From: Clostridia bacterium
GTDB lineage: Bacteria; Bacillota; Clostridia; Oscillospirales; CAG-272
Reading direction: 5' to 3'
Length of the DNA stretch: 64,000 nucleotides
Assembly (NCBI GenBank): GCA_017537175.1
Contig: JAFYLH010000014.1
Location: 1-64,000, forward strand
The position numbers and the translations under genes are program-made. The first letter of the stretch is position 1. Every line of letters begins with the position of its first letter. The notes beneath the pieces are model-generated. The model worked only from the letters and a program-made list of their open reading frames with translations. It had not been told where the DNA came from and made no database searches. Below, one piece after another: positions 24,954 through 33,592 of the stretch.

Positions 24954-26489
24954 GTGACAAATCAACCGGCTATCGAATTGAAAAATATAACTAAAAAGTT
25001 CGGTAAGGTCATAGCAAATAAAAATGTCAACCTTACTGCTAACCGCGGTGAGATACTTTCTATTCTCGGTGAAAACGGAAGCGGTAAGACTACTCTTATG
25101 AACATGATTTCAGGTATTTATTATCCTGATGAAGGCAGTATTTATATTGACGGCAAAGAGGCTGTAATTACCTCGCCTAAGGATGCTTTTGATTATAAGA
25201 TAGGTATGATCCATCAGCATTTTAAGCTTGTCGATGTGTTCAGCGCTGCCGAAAATGTAGTTTTGGGTATAAATAAAGGTGCTTATGATTTAAACAAATC
25301 TACAGCACAGATCATGGAGATCTGTGACAAATACGGATTTGAGCTTGACCCTGTTAAAAAAATATATACAATGTCTGTTTCTGAAAAGCAGACTGTTGAG
25401 ATAATCAAGGTTTTATACCGCGGTGCTGATATTCTTATTCTCGACGAGCCTACCGCTGTACTTACACCTCAGGAGACCGAAAAGCTGTTTGCTGTGCTTC
25501 GCCGTATGCGTGATGCAGGAAAATGTATTATTATCATCACTCATAAGCTTCATGAGGTTCTTTCGCTTTCGGACAAGGTTGCCGTGCTCAGAAAGGGTGA
25601 GTATGTAGGAACTGTAAATACCTGTGAGACCACAGAATCCGAGCTTACCGAAATGATGGTGGGTGAAAAGATTGAGCTGAACATTCACCGCTCCGAGCCT
25701 GTATCTGACGAAACAAGACTTTCTGTCAAGGGTATTACCTGTAAGGATCGTCAGGGTATTGTTGTTCTTGATGATATATCCTTTGATGTTAAAGCAGGTG
25801 AGATATTCGGTATAGCGGGTATTGCGGGTTCGGGTCAGCGCGAGCTGCTTGAAGCTATTGCAGGCTTACAGAAATTAACCTCCGGTGAGATCATTTATAA
25901 CAATCCCAAAACGGGAAATATGGATAATTTAAGGGACAAAACACCTGTGCAGATAAGAGAGCTTGGTGTCCGTCTTTCCTTTGTTCCCGAGGACAGACTC
26001 GGTATGGGTCTTGTGGGAAATATGGATATCGTTGACAATATGATGCTCAGAAGCTATTCTAAGGGCCATTCGGTATTTCTGCAAAGAAAGAAGCCTAAGG
26101 ATCTTGCAAACAAGATCATACACGACCTCGGTGTTGTAACACCGGGTGCTTCTACACCTGTACGCCGTCTTTCGGGCGGTAATGTACAGAAGGTGCTTGT
26201 AGGCAGAGAGATAGCTGCGGCTCCTACCGTATTGATGGTTGCATATCCCGTACGAGGTCTTGATATCAACTCTTCCTATATGATCTACAATATGTTAAAC
26301 CAACAAAAGGAGACAGGTGTTGCTGTTATTTTTGTCGGTGAGGATCTTGATGTTCTTCTTGAGCTGTGTGACAGGATAATGGTTATCGGTTCAGGCAGAG
26401 TTGCGGGCACAGTTGATGCAAGAACTGCATCCAAGGAAGAGATTGGTCTTCTTATGACTAAATCCAGAAAGGAAACGGAGGGTGAATAA
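24954..26489 (+). CDS. Nucleoside ABC transporter ATP-binding protein (NupO-like, two ABC modules)
   Basis: 511 residues. Module 1 has Walker A GENGSGKTT (39-47), Q-loop MIHQHFKLVD typical of the family, a degenerate signature TMSVSEKQ and Walker B ILILDEPTAVL (about 160-170). Module 2 has a degenerate Walker A (GIAGSGQREL) but an intact RLSGGNVQK signature and VLMVAYPVRGLD. Such asymmetry is usual for sugar/nucleoside-type double ATPases. In the second Walker B the usual Gln-Pro-Thr is AYPV, a small divergence. Start codon GTG at 24954, with GGAGG 6 nt upstream. The stop overlaps the next ATG (TAATG). Confidence 0.93.
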   Translation: MTNQPAIELKNITKKFGKVIANKNVNLTANRGEILSILGENGSGKTTLMNMISGIYYPDEGSIYIDGKEAVITSPKDAFDYKIGMIHQHFKLVDVFSAAENVVLGINKGAYDLNKSTAQIMEICDKYGFELDPVKKIYTMSVSEKQTVEIIKVLYRGADILILDEPTAVLTPQETEKLFAVLRRMRDAGKCIIIITHKLHEVLSLSDKVAVLRKGEYVGTVNTCETTESELTEMMVGEKIELNIHRSEPVSDETRLSVKGITCKDRQGIVVLDDISFDVKAGEIFGIAGIAGSGQRELLEAIAGLQKLTSGEIIYNNPKTGNMDNLRDKTPVQIRELGVRLSFVPEDRLGMGLVGNMDIVDNMMLRSYSKGHSVFLQRKKPKDLANKIIHDLGVVTPGASTPVRRLSGGNVQKVLVGREIAAAPTVLMVAYPVRGLDINSSYMIYNMLNQQKETGVAVIFVGEDLDVLLELCDRIMVIGSGRVAGTVDARTASKEEIGLLMTKSRKETEGE

Positions 26490-27604
26490 TGGCTTCAGAA
26501 ATAAAAAATAAGAGTAAACGCGAGCCTCTGCTGCATATCGTTAAGCGCGATGATATGGCGTGGTGGGCTGCGTGGAGCATCCGAATCCTTACAATTTTGA
26601 TTATTACATTTATAATGTGCTTGATATCGGTTAAGCTTACCGGATATTCGCTTCCTGTAATATTTGAAAAAATGTTCAGAAAAGTGTTCGGTATGATCGA
26701 GCTTGGCAGATTGAAAATGTTTTGGGCTTATCTTGAGTCGGTTGCTATACTTCTTTGCTTGTCGTTGGCTCTGACTCCTGCTTTTAAGATGAAGTTCTGG
26801 AACTGTGGTGCCGAGGGTCAGGCATTAATGGGTGGCTTGGCTGCGATGATATGTATGAAGGACATCGGCGGCAAGATCCCCGAGTGGTTGCTCTTTGTGC
26901 TAATGGTGGTGCTTAGTATTGTATTTGGTATGGTATGGGGTGTACTGCCTGCAATATTCAAAGCTTTCTTTAATACCAATGAAACTTTGTTCACTCTGAT
27001 GATGAACTATATTGCCATTCAGATCGTCAAATACTATCTTTGCTTCCTTCCTGACGGTTCAAACAAGATCAATCCCGAAACCATCAAGCACGGTATGTTC
27101 CCGGGCTTAGGTCAGAATAATTACTTTGTTAATATTGCTGTTGTTGCTGTGCTGACCATAGTTATGTTTATATATCTCAAGTACAGTAAGCAGGGTTATG
27201 AGATTAGTGTTGTGGGCGAAAGCCAGAATACCGCAAGATATATTGGTATTAATGTTAAAAAGGTAATTATCCGCACTATGCTTATTTCCGGTGCGCTTTG
27301 CGGCGTTGCAGGCCTTCTTCTTGTTGCCGGAGCTGACCACGCGGTTGATACCAATACCATCGGCGGACAGGGATTTACTGCTATTATGATGGCGTGGCTT
27401 GGACAGTTTAATCCTTTTATTATTCTGTTTATGGTATTTGTTATTAAGTTTATCGAGCTTGGAATGGTAAGTGTTTATACTAACCTTGATGTGTCATTTG
27501 CAGAGGTTATTGTTGCAATTATTATTCTTTGTGTTGTTGGATGCGAGTTCTTTATTCGCTATTCGGTTAAGTTTAACCATCGTAAGAAGGAGGGTACAGT
27601 ATAA
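26489..27604 (+). CDS. Nucleoside ABC transporter permease, NupP-like
   Basis: 371 residues with about eight to ten hydrophobic segments. The BPD_transp_2 family core reads NCGAEGQALMG (residues ~107-117) and GALCGVAGLLLVAGADH. The first transmembrane segment follows a basic cytosolic N-terminus (residues 1-28). It forms the transmembrane channel together with the next gene product. It is coupled to the ATPase gene by a 1-nt stop/start overlap and to the second permease by the same arrangement. Confidence 0.92.
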   Translation: MASEIKNKSKREPLLHIVKRDDMAWWAAWSIRILTILIITFIMCLISVKLTGYSLPVIFEKMFRKVFGMIELGRLKMFWAYLESVAILLCLSLALTPAFKMKFWNCGAEGQALMGGLAAMICMKDIGGKIPEWLLFVLMVVLSIVFGMVWGVLPAIFKAFFNTNETLFTLMMNYIAIQIVKYYLCFLPDGSNKINPETIKHGMFPGLGQNNYFVNIAVVAVLTIVMFIYLKYSKQGYEISVVGESQNTARYIGINVKKVIIRTMLISGALCGVAGLLLVAGADHAVDTNTIGGQGFTAIMMAWLGQFNPFIILFMVFVIKFIELGMVSVYTNLDVSFAEVIVAIIILCVVGCEFFIRYSVKFNHRKKEGTV

Positions 27605-28602
27605 TGTTAGCTAAGGTTCTTTCGCTGGTTACAAGAGCTATACCTCTTGCTATTCCATTGCTGTACGGATCCACAGGCGAGATCGTAACAGAAAAGTCGG
27701 GACATCTTAATCTCGGTATTCCCGGTATAATGTATATCGGTGCTATCAGCGGCGTTGCAGGAGCATTTTTGTATGAGCAATCCTGCGGTAATAATATTGA
27801 AAATATGAATGCTGTCCTTGCAATTCTTATCCCCTTACTTGCTTGTATTGCCGGTTCTGTGCTTATTGGCTTACTCTACAGCTTTCTTACCGTTACACTT
27901 AAGGCTAATCAAAATGTTACCGGTCTTGCTATTACCACATTCGGTGTTGGTGTAGGTAACTTCTTTGGCGGCACATTGATCAAGCTTGTTGATACTGAGG
28001 TAACTTCTATTTCTCTTGCAAATACAAGTCATTTTTACAAATATAGTTTTCCCTTTGTGGACAAGCTTGGATGGTTTGGCGATTTGTTCCTGTCCTACGA
28101 TTTCCTTACTTATGTTGCTATTATTATTGCAATCATAACAGGTATAATACTGAATCGTACCCGCGTTGGCTTAAATCTCCGTTCTGTTGGTGAAAATCCC
28201 GCAACGGCAGATGCCGCAGGTATAAATGTAATCAAATACCGTTATGTCGCAACATGTATCGGTGCAGGAATTGCAGGTCTCGGCGGATTGCAGTATATTA
28301 TGGCATATGCCGACGGAAGCTGGTCAAATGACGCATTCGGTGACCGTGGCTGGATGGCAATTGCCCTTGTAATATTTGCTCTTTGGAAGCCTTCTATGGC
28401 TATTCTCGGATCATTTTTATTTGGTGCTTTGTGTAACGCAAACAACTATTTTACCGGTTACGGTGTGCAGGCACAGGAGCTTTTCAAAATGCTCCCCTAT
28501 ATTGTTACAATTGTTGTTTTGATTATAACAAGCATGCGTAAAAAGAGAGAGCATCAGCCTCCCGAAAGTCTTGGAATCAACTACTTTAGAGAAGAAAGAT
28601 AA
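27604..28602 (+). CDS. Nucleoside ABC transporter permease, NupQ-like
   Basis: 332 residues, polytopic. The family signature TGEIVTEKSGHLNLGIPGIMYIGA lies near residues 20-45. The GLNLRSVGENPATADAAGINV loop, which contacts the ATPase, is at ~195-215. Second membrane subunit of the transporter. It overlaps the preceding permease stop by 1 nt and is the last gene of the xpt-transporter unit, ended by a strong terminator. Confidence 0.93.
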   Translation: MLAKVLSLVTRAIPLAIPLLYGSTGEIVTEKSGHLNLGIPGIMYIGAISGVAGAFLYEQSCGNNIENMNAVLAILIPLLACIAGSVLIGLLYSFLTVTLKANQNVTGLAITTFGVGVGNFFGGTLIKLVDTEVTSISLANTSHFYKYSFPFVDKLGWFGDLFLSYDFLTYVAIIIAIITGIILNRTRVGLNLRSVGENPATADAAGINVIKYRYVATCIGAGIAGLGGLQYIMAYADGSWSNDAFGDRGWMAIALVIFALWKPSMAILGSFLFGALCNANNYFTGYGVQAQELFKMLPYIVTIVVLIITSMRKKREHQPPESLGINYFREER

Positions 28603-28603
28603 T

Positions 28604-28640
28604 AATAACAGTGCAGCTCAATTTGAGCTGCACTGTTATT
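28604..28640. terminator. Strong bidirectional terminator
   Basis: Perfect 17-bp stem AATAACAGTGCAGCTCA (28604-28620)/TGAGCTGCACTGTTATT (28624-28640) with a 3-nt loop and flanking T/A runs. It ends both the transporter operon and the leftward homocysteine methyltransferase-family gene. Confidence 0.92.
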
Positions 28641-28656
28641 TTGTTATGCTTACTTA

Positions 28657-29487
28657 TTATATCTGTTCCTTAATTGTCTTGATATACTCGGGACATGAAC
28701 CGCAACAGCCGCCCAGATACACCGCTCCGTGGTCGATTGCAGGGATAACATTTGCAACAAATGATTCAACATCAAATTCGGTAACAGTCTTTCCGTCCTT
28801 AACTGTCTGTACGCCTGCATTGGGTTTGAAGATAAGAGGAAGATCGGTATATTCTCTGAACTGCGCAATTACGGGGAGTGCAAGGTCGGGACCGAGAGAG
28901 CAGTTAAGGCCGATTGCCGCTACCTTAAGGTCGGCAAGACCTTCTACCATTGATTTAACGGTATTACCCATTATGGTTCTGCCGTTTTTGTCAAAGCTCA
29001 TTGTGCAGAATACGGGAACATCATATTCGTTGGCAACTGATACCGCTATCTTGAGCATTTCGATATCCATAAACGTTTCGCATACCACCAGATCGGGATT
29101 TTCGCTCATTCCTGCACCGATCTGTTCACGGTATATCTCATATGCATCTTCCTCTTCAAGGTCTCCGTAGGGCTCCAAAAGCTCTGTCAGCGGGCCGATA
29201 TCCAAGGCAACCTTAACATTTGTACCCTCAGCCGCCTTTTTGGCCAGACGCACGCCCGCTTTTACCACCTCGTCAACTGTATAGCTTGTTTTTTCGACAG
29301 CCTCGCGGTTAGCACTGAATGTGTTAGAAAATATGATATTTGAACCTGCAGCAATATATTCTTTATGAAGCTCTATAACTATGTCCGGCTTTTCTATATT
29401 GAATCTCCATACAGGGATATTTTGCTGTGCCTTTTCCCAAAGACAGGTGCCGCTGGCTCCGTCCAGCAGAAAAACTTTCTTATCCAT
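28657..29487 (-). CDS. Homocysteine S-methyltransferase-family protein
   Basis: 276 residues, a single Hcy-binding barrel like the MetH N-terminal domain or MmuM. LLDGASGTCLWEK replaces the usual DGAMGT start. The Zn-binding cysteines are present: GLNCSLGP (one Cys) and GGCCGSCPEYI (two Cys, about 262-265). It probably transfers a methyl group to homocysteine or a related thiol; stand-alone proteins of this kind act with S-methylmethionine, or with a separate corrinoid protein. GGAGG 6 nt before the ATG. Its first 8 nt overlap the end of the LtaS-like gene upstream on the same strand, implying co-transcription of apparently unrelated functions. A MtaA-like corrinoid methyltransferase lies 2 kb away on the other strand. 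Confidence 0.88.
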   Translation of the reverse strand: MDKKVFLLDGASGTCLWEKAQQNIPVWRFNIEKPDIVIELHKEYIAAGSNIIFSNTFSANREAVEKTSYTVDEVVKAGVRLAKKAAEGTNVKVALDIGPLTELLEPYGDLEEEDAYEIYREQIGAGMSENPDLVVCETFMDIEMLKIAVSVANEYDVPVFCTMSFDKNGRTIMGNTVKSMVEGLADLKVAAIGLNCSLGPDLALPVIAQFREYTDLPLIFKPNAGVQTVKDGKTVTEFDVESFVANVIPAIDHGAVYLGGCCGSCPEYIKTIKEQI

Positions 29488-31474
29488 TTTGATCCTCCGT
29501 TATATATTGATAGAAATTTGTATTTAGTATTGATTTTGAAATATTAAGTATATTCTTTACATATTCCTTTGAATTTTCCACATCCTCATCCGAGGGTGTT
29601 GCACCTGTAACCGTCAATGTATTCTTTGGCGCACAGAAGCGATAATCATTACATATAAAGCTTTGATCGGCAAGTATGGCAATACCGTCGCCCTCGGACA
29701 GGGCATCCTTGCCCGGTATAAGGCGTGAATCGTACTCAAAGCCAAACAGATTGAGAAGTGTGGGGAGTATATCGATGGTAGAGCATATTTTATCCGATCT
29801 TATAGGCTCTTCCATTCCGCCCTTCCAGCAGATAAAGCTGTTTTTGTATTTTTCAAAGTCGGTATCTATAGCTTTGCCTGCAAGAAGATTGTATTCGGTT
29901 TCATTAAGGCCGTAGGGATAATGGTCTGTTGTAAGAACAATGACGGTCTTATCGGCTATACCCGCCTCCTCAAGCCTTTGCATAAGGTATGTGAGAGCCT
30001 TTTCCAGCTCAAGATTGCAGGAGAGATAAGCCTTGACACTTACAGGATAATTGAGATCCTTTACCGCGCTTCTGTTACGGGTACACATAATGTTTGCCCA
30101 GTTATACTGATAATGTCCGCTGAAGGTCATATAGTATGCGTGGAACTGTTTGCCGCTGTTGATATAATCGTCAACGCTTTCCACCAGCATTTCGTAGTCA
30201 GAGGACGGCCAGGTGGGTGCAATATCAAGACCGTTATCGGGAGTCTTGAACACTTGGTAACCCATATTGGGATGTGTTTCGTTTCTTGAATAATATGTTC
30301 CTAAGAAGTTGTGGTAAGCATATGTATCAACACCTGACGACGAAAACATATTGCCAAGGGCATAGGGAAGTGAGTTTTCTGACGAGGCTATAAAGCTGTT
30401 ATCCTTTTTTGTGCGGGACAGGTCAGGGAACATACCCAGACAGAAGCTGTATTCACCATTTGTGGTAATAGACTCATACGACGAATAAAAGTTATTAAAC
30501 ACTATTCCTTCGTTTGCGAGCTTGTACAGAGTAGGCGTCAGCTCGGGATCTATAACATACGGTGAAAAGGATTCGGCACATATGGTAATAAGGTTACAAT
30601 CCTTAAACAGTCCGGTGTACTCATTCTTTTTTGTAGGCTCGGTATTTGAAAAAGCGGCGGCGGTACGGGCAGCTTCTATAGAGTCGCAGTTATCCACAAT
30701 TGCATTAAAATCGATATCTGTGGCATTATATTCGGTCATATCATAGCTTTTTGTGCTGACAGACAGATTTGCATCATTGATCGATTTTTCGGTATAATAT
30801 GAGCTGAACAGGGTCTGCTGTACTTCAAGCCGTGTGGTGACCAGCATACCGAGGCTTTGTACCGATGTATCCGTGGGGGTATCTATACTGTGATATGTGT
30901 CATATACGCTGTATGCTCCTGTACCACCTACAAAAAGAAGCAAAACACAGGCAATATGAGTAATTACAACAGAGCTCGTAAGTATGATACAGGGCCTGAT
31001 TTCAAGCCTGTCAAAGCTAACAAAATCTCCCACAGCAATAAGAACCGTAACCAGCAGAAGTGAGATCATTACAATGAGACCTACAGTTGAGGAAGATATG
31101 CCTTCCTTGATCTGATCACCAAAGTTGTTTACTGCATCCTCACCCATTTTAATGAGAGATACCGAGAAAAATGATCCGAATATATTATGATATACATACT
31201 GTATACAGAAATATACGGTGATGATCGCTGCAAGAGAACAATATATTATCTTATTTATAAAAGGCTTGAACAGGGAAGCGCAGATAAAGAGTATCAATGC
31301 TCCCGGGATCATAAAGAGCATCGTATACAGAAATCTTACGCCTATATAGCCAATTGTACTTAACCTTAATGAAAGCTCAAGGATAACAAGAAGCAGATAA
31401 CTGTATACAAAGCATAAGGCCTTATTTGAGGGTATTCCTAATCGTCCGAGTAATTTATTAAATAATACTTTCAT
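29480..31474 (-). CDS. LtaS-like membrane sulfatase-fold enzyme (lipoteichoic acid synthase family)
   Basis: 664 residues. Five transmembrane segments occupy about residues 15-195, followed by an extracellular sulfatase/alkaline-phosphatase-fold domain. Metal and catalytic motifs are ICAESF (Glu ligand), SITTNGEYSF with the nucleophilic Thr near residue 340, FSGHY, and TTDHYPYG. These match LtaS-family phosphoglycerol transferases that polymerise glycerol phosphate onto glycolipid outside the membrane. It could alternatively modify another surface glycan. An excellent promoter (TTGACA 31510-31505, 17 bp, TATATA 31487-31482) ends only a few bases before the ATG, so the mRNA may be nearly leaderless, with just a weak AAGG further up. 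The 3' end overlaps the Hcy methyltransferase gene by 8 nt. Confidence 0.87.
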   Translation of the reverse strand: MKVLFNKLLGRLGIPSNKALCFVYSYLLLVILELSLRLSTIGYIGVRFLYTMLFMIPGALILFICASLFKPFINKIIYCSLAAIITVYFCIQYVYHNIFGSFFSVSLIKMGEDAVNNFGDQIKEGISSSTVGLIVMISLLLVTVLIAVGDFVSFDRLEIRPCIILTSSVVITHIACVLLLFVGGTGAYSVYDTYHSIDTPTDTSVQSLGMLVTTRLEVQQTLFSSYYTEKSINDANLSVSTKSYDMTEYNATDIDFNAIVDNCDSIEAARTAAAFSNTEPTKKNEYTGLFKDCNLITICAESFSPYVIDPELTPTLYKLANEGIVFNNFYSSYESITTNGEYSFCLGMFPDLSRTKKDNSFIASSENSLPYALGNMFSSSGVDTYAYHNFLGTYYSRNETHPNMGYQVFKTPDNGLDIAPTWPSSDYEMLVESVDDYINSGKQFHAYYMTFSGHYQYNWANIMCTRNRSAVKDLNYPVSVKAYLSCNLELEKALTYLMQRLEEAGIADKTVIVLTTDHYPYGLNETEYNLLAGKAIDTDFEKYKNSFICWKGGMEEPIRSDKICSTIDILPTLLNLFGFEYDSRLIPGKDALSEGDGIAILADQSFICNDYRFCAPKNTLTVTGATPSDEDVENSKEYVKNILNISKSILNTNFYQYITEDQNG

Positions 31475-31569
31475 ATATAAATATATACCTTATGAACAAC
31501 GAAGTGTCAATTAACAAATTTGTAGAAATTTATTCGATTTTTTTGTTGAATTTTTTAATATAAAATCGC

Positions 31570-31598
31570 TTTACAAAAGCCGGGTTATAGAGTATAAT
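31570..31598 (+). promoter_or_regulatory. Sigma-A-type promoter for the MtaA-CobW-NUDIX operon
   Basis: TTTACA (31570-31575), 17 bp, TATAAT (31593-31598). The predicted start near 31605 gives a leader of about 118 nt, long for this genome. Confidence 0.72.
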
Positions 31599-31619
31599 TA
31601 TTATCGGTTACATAACAGC

Positions 31620-31702
31620 AGCACGACAGATATAATTCTTACGGTAAATATCAATCTTATGGTATCGAAGAGTAATTATTTTACCTGTTGTGCTATTTTT
31701 TT
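31620..31702 (+). promoter_or_regulatory. Structured 5' leader with long hairpin followed by seven T
   Basis: AGCACGACAG (31620-31629) pairs along all 10 positions (one G-U) with CTGTTGTGCT (31685-31694), immediately followed by ATTTTTTT (31695-31702). Inside, ATAATT (31632-31637) pairs with AATTAT (31674-31679), CTT (31638-31640) with AAG (31668-31670), and ATATC (31648-31652) with GGTAT (31661-31665). The closing helix plus T-run resembles a terminator placed 20 nt before the start codon, which suggests conditional attenuation. I recognise no known riboswitch core. Confidence 0.5.
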
Positions 31703-31722
31703 CCTTGTTTTGGAGGTCTATT

Positions 31723-32760
31723 ATGACACATATGGAGCGCGTGCTGACAGCTATGTCGCATAAGGAACCCGATTATATCCCTGTATATCCTATTCTTAGC
31801 GGAGTTACCCGCAATCTGGTGGGTGCAACCTATGAGGAATGGTCTAAAAATGCAGATGTCTGTGCAAATGCACTTTTAAAGGCAGCAGATGAGTATGATC
31901 TTGACTGTATCTGTACCCTTATAGACCTGTCTGTTGAGTGCGATGCATGGGGACAGAAGCTTGTTTTCCCCGAAAATGAGGCGGCTCATCCCGATTATAA
32001 GAATCTTATAATCGAGGATATAGAGGACTATGCCAAGATCAAAAAGGTAGATTACAAGGCTTCTGAAAGAATGATGATGCATATTGATGTTTGTAAGAAG
32101 CTTGTTGAGGCTAAAAAGGGCGAGCTGCCGATTATTGCATTTGTGTTTGGTCCTTTGGGTACTCTTTCTATGATGCGCAGTCAGCAGGAGATGTATATGG
32201 ATCTTTATGATGATCCCGATGCTGTAAAGGATGCGGTAGAAGCGGTTAACGAGACCCTCTATGAATATTGCGAGGCCATTGCCGATACAGGTGTTGATGC
32301 AATTATGTTTGATACACTTTTTGCTTCCGGCTCTATTATGTCTCCCAAGATGTGGTGCGAGTTTGAGGGTGTATATATCAAGAAGATCTGCGATATGCTT
32401 CATGAGCGCGGTGTAAATGTTATGATACACAATTGCGGTAAGGATATATACTTTGACGAGCAGATCGAATATATGGATCCCTGTGCAATCTCTTTCCTTT
32501 ATCCTCCCAAGGGCTGTGGCTCTTTTAAGGAATGTAAGGAAAAATACGGCGATAAGCTCACACTTATCGGTGCGGTAACCCCTGCAAGTGCGGCTATCGG
32601 TACTGACGAAGAATGGATAGCAGAGTGCAAGTCCAATATCGACGAAATGAAGTCTAACGGCGGATTTATTCTTGCAACAGGCTGTGAATATCCTGCAAAC
32701 GCAAGCTTTGACCGTGCCAAGATCATGGTAGATCTTGCAAAAACATATGGCAAATATTGA
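31723..32760 (+). CDS. Uroporphyrinogen decarboxylase-fold corrinoid methyltransferase (MtaA/CmuA-like)
   Basis: 345 residues. UroD-fold protein of the methylcobamide methyltransferase branch: the zinc motif H-x-C (MIHNCGKDI, near residue 235) and a distal Cys (ATGCEYPANAS, near 320) replace the porphyrin-binding residues of true HemE. Such proteins pass methyl groups between a corrinoid protein and a thiol or substrate. The start is ATG 31723 after GGAGG; the longer frame is unlikely. Its last 14 nt overlap a CobW-like GTPase gene, a recurrent partner of corrinoid systems. No corrinoid-binding protein gene is present in the window. The enzyme's methyl donor and acceptor are unknown. Confidence 0.85.
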   Translation: MTHMERVLTAMSHKEPDYIPVYPILSGVTRNLVGATYEEWSKNADVCANALLKAADEYDLDCICTLIDLSVECDAWGQKLVFPENEAAHPDYKNLIIEDIEDYAKIKKVDYKASERMMMHIDVCKKLVEAKKGELPIIAFVFGPLGTLSMMRSQQEMYMDLYDDPDAVKDAVEAVNETLYEYCEAIADTGVDAIMFDTLFASGSIMSPKMWCEFEGVYIKKICDMLHERGVNVMIHNCGKDIYFDEQIEYMDPCAISFLYPPKGCGSFKECKEKYGDKLTLIGAVTPASAAIGTDEEWIAECKSNIDEMKSNGGFILATGCEYPANASFDRAKIMVDLAKTYGKY

Positions 32761-33592
32761 TCTTATTACCGGCTTCCTTGGAGCCGGTAAGACTACTTTT
32801 ATACGAAAATACTGTAGATATCTTGATTCTATAGGCATAAGCTATGCCGTTATAGAAAACGAATACGGCACCAAAGGTATTGATTTAAGAATATTACAGG
32901 CAGACGGCATTACTACAGACGAGCTGTTTGGCGGATGTATATGCTGTACACTTAAAGTAGGCTTCCATGACATGCTGTATACTTTATCTGATAAGGTTGA
33001 TCGCATCATTGTAGAGCCGTCGGGTGTATATGATGTATCACAGTTTTTTGATGTTTTATCAAGTGAAGCACTTGACGGCAGATGTAAGGTGGGCAATATA
33101 ATATCTGTAGTTGATCCTACAAGGCTTGACTCTCTTGATGATTTATCCTGTGAAATGCTTAAGCGACAGGTTATGTGTGCGGGTGGTGTAATATTTTCTA
33201 TGGATTGCGACAGAAGCTATCTTCCTATGCTTGAAAGTATTACGGGTTCAAAGGTTGATCTTATAGATTATAATGACCTTGAAGCCTTATCGGTATGCGG
33301 TTATTTTGATGTATCCATGGAGCGCGAGCTGACCCATTCAGCCGGATATTTATCTACTGTAGTAAAACCTTTACCCTGTGAAGATATGGAGGAACGCATT
33401 CTAAAACTGTTTTCTGACAGTAATGTGGGCAGAGTTTTAAGAGTAAAGGGCTTTTGGAACGGATATCTTGTTAATGCCATAAGCGGGCATATTGATATAT
33501 ACAAATGTGACGGTGAAGAAGGACTTAATGTTATTGGTCTCGACATCAGCCGCAAAAAGATAACGGAGGTTCTTAACAATGGACTTAACTGA
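32747..33592 (+). CDS. CobW-like G3E P-loop protein (metal chaperone / corrinoid accessory)
   Basis: 281 residues. N-terminal Walker A GFLGAGKTT (9-17) and the metal-binding GGCICC (C64, C66, C67), the CxCC hallmark of COG0523 proteins, plus EPSGV as the Walker B-associated segment. The guanine-specificity NKxD motif expected after the fourth strand is absent; the corresponding stretch reads GVIFSMDCDRS, so nucleotide preference may be altered. A C-terminal CobW_C-like domain (RVLRVKGFW) is present. It may insert or deliver a metal (Zn, Co) or reactivate the corrinoid system of the upstream MtaA-like enzyme. It overlaps that gene by 14 nt and the NUDIX gene by 14 nt, indicating tight translational coupling. 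No separate RBS is seen. Confidence 0.85.
   Translation: MANIDLITGFLGAGKTTFIRKYCRYLDSIGISYAVIENEYGTKGIDLRILQADGITTDELFGGCICCTLKVGFHDMLYTLSDKVDRIIVEPSGVYDVSQFFDVLSSEALDGRCKVGNIISVVDPTRLDSLDDLSCEMLKRQVMCAGGVIFSMDCDRSYLPMLESITGSKVDLIDYNDLEALSVCGYFDVSMERELTHSAGYLSTVVKPLPCEDMEERILKLFSDSNVGRVLRVKGFWNGYLVNAISGHIDIYKCDGEEGLNVIGLDISRKKITEVLNNGLN

Noticed and set aside
31620..31702. Cobalamin riboswitch before the corrinoid methyltransferase
   Set aside because: Too short and without the conserved B12-box or core; kept only as an unassigned structured leader.
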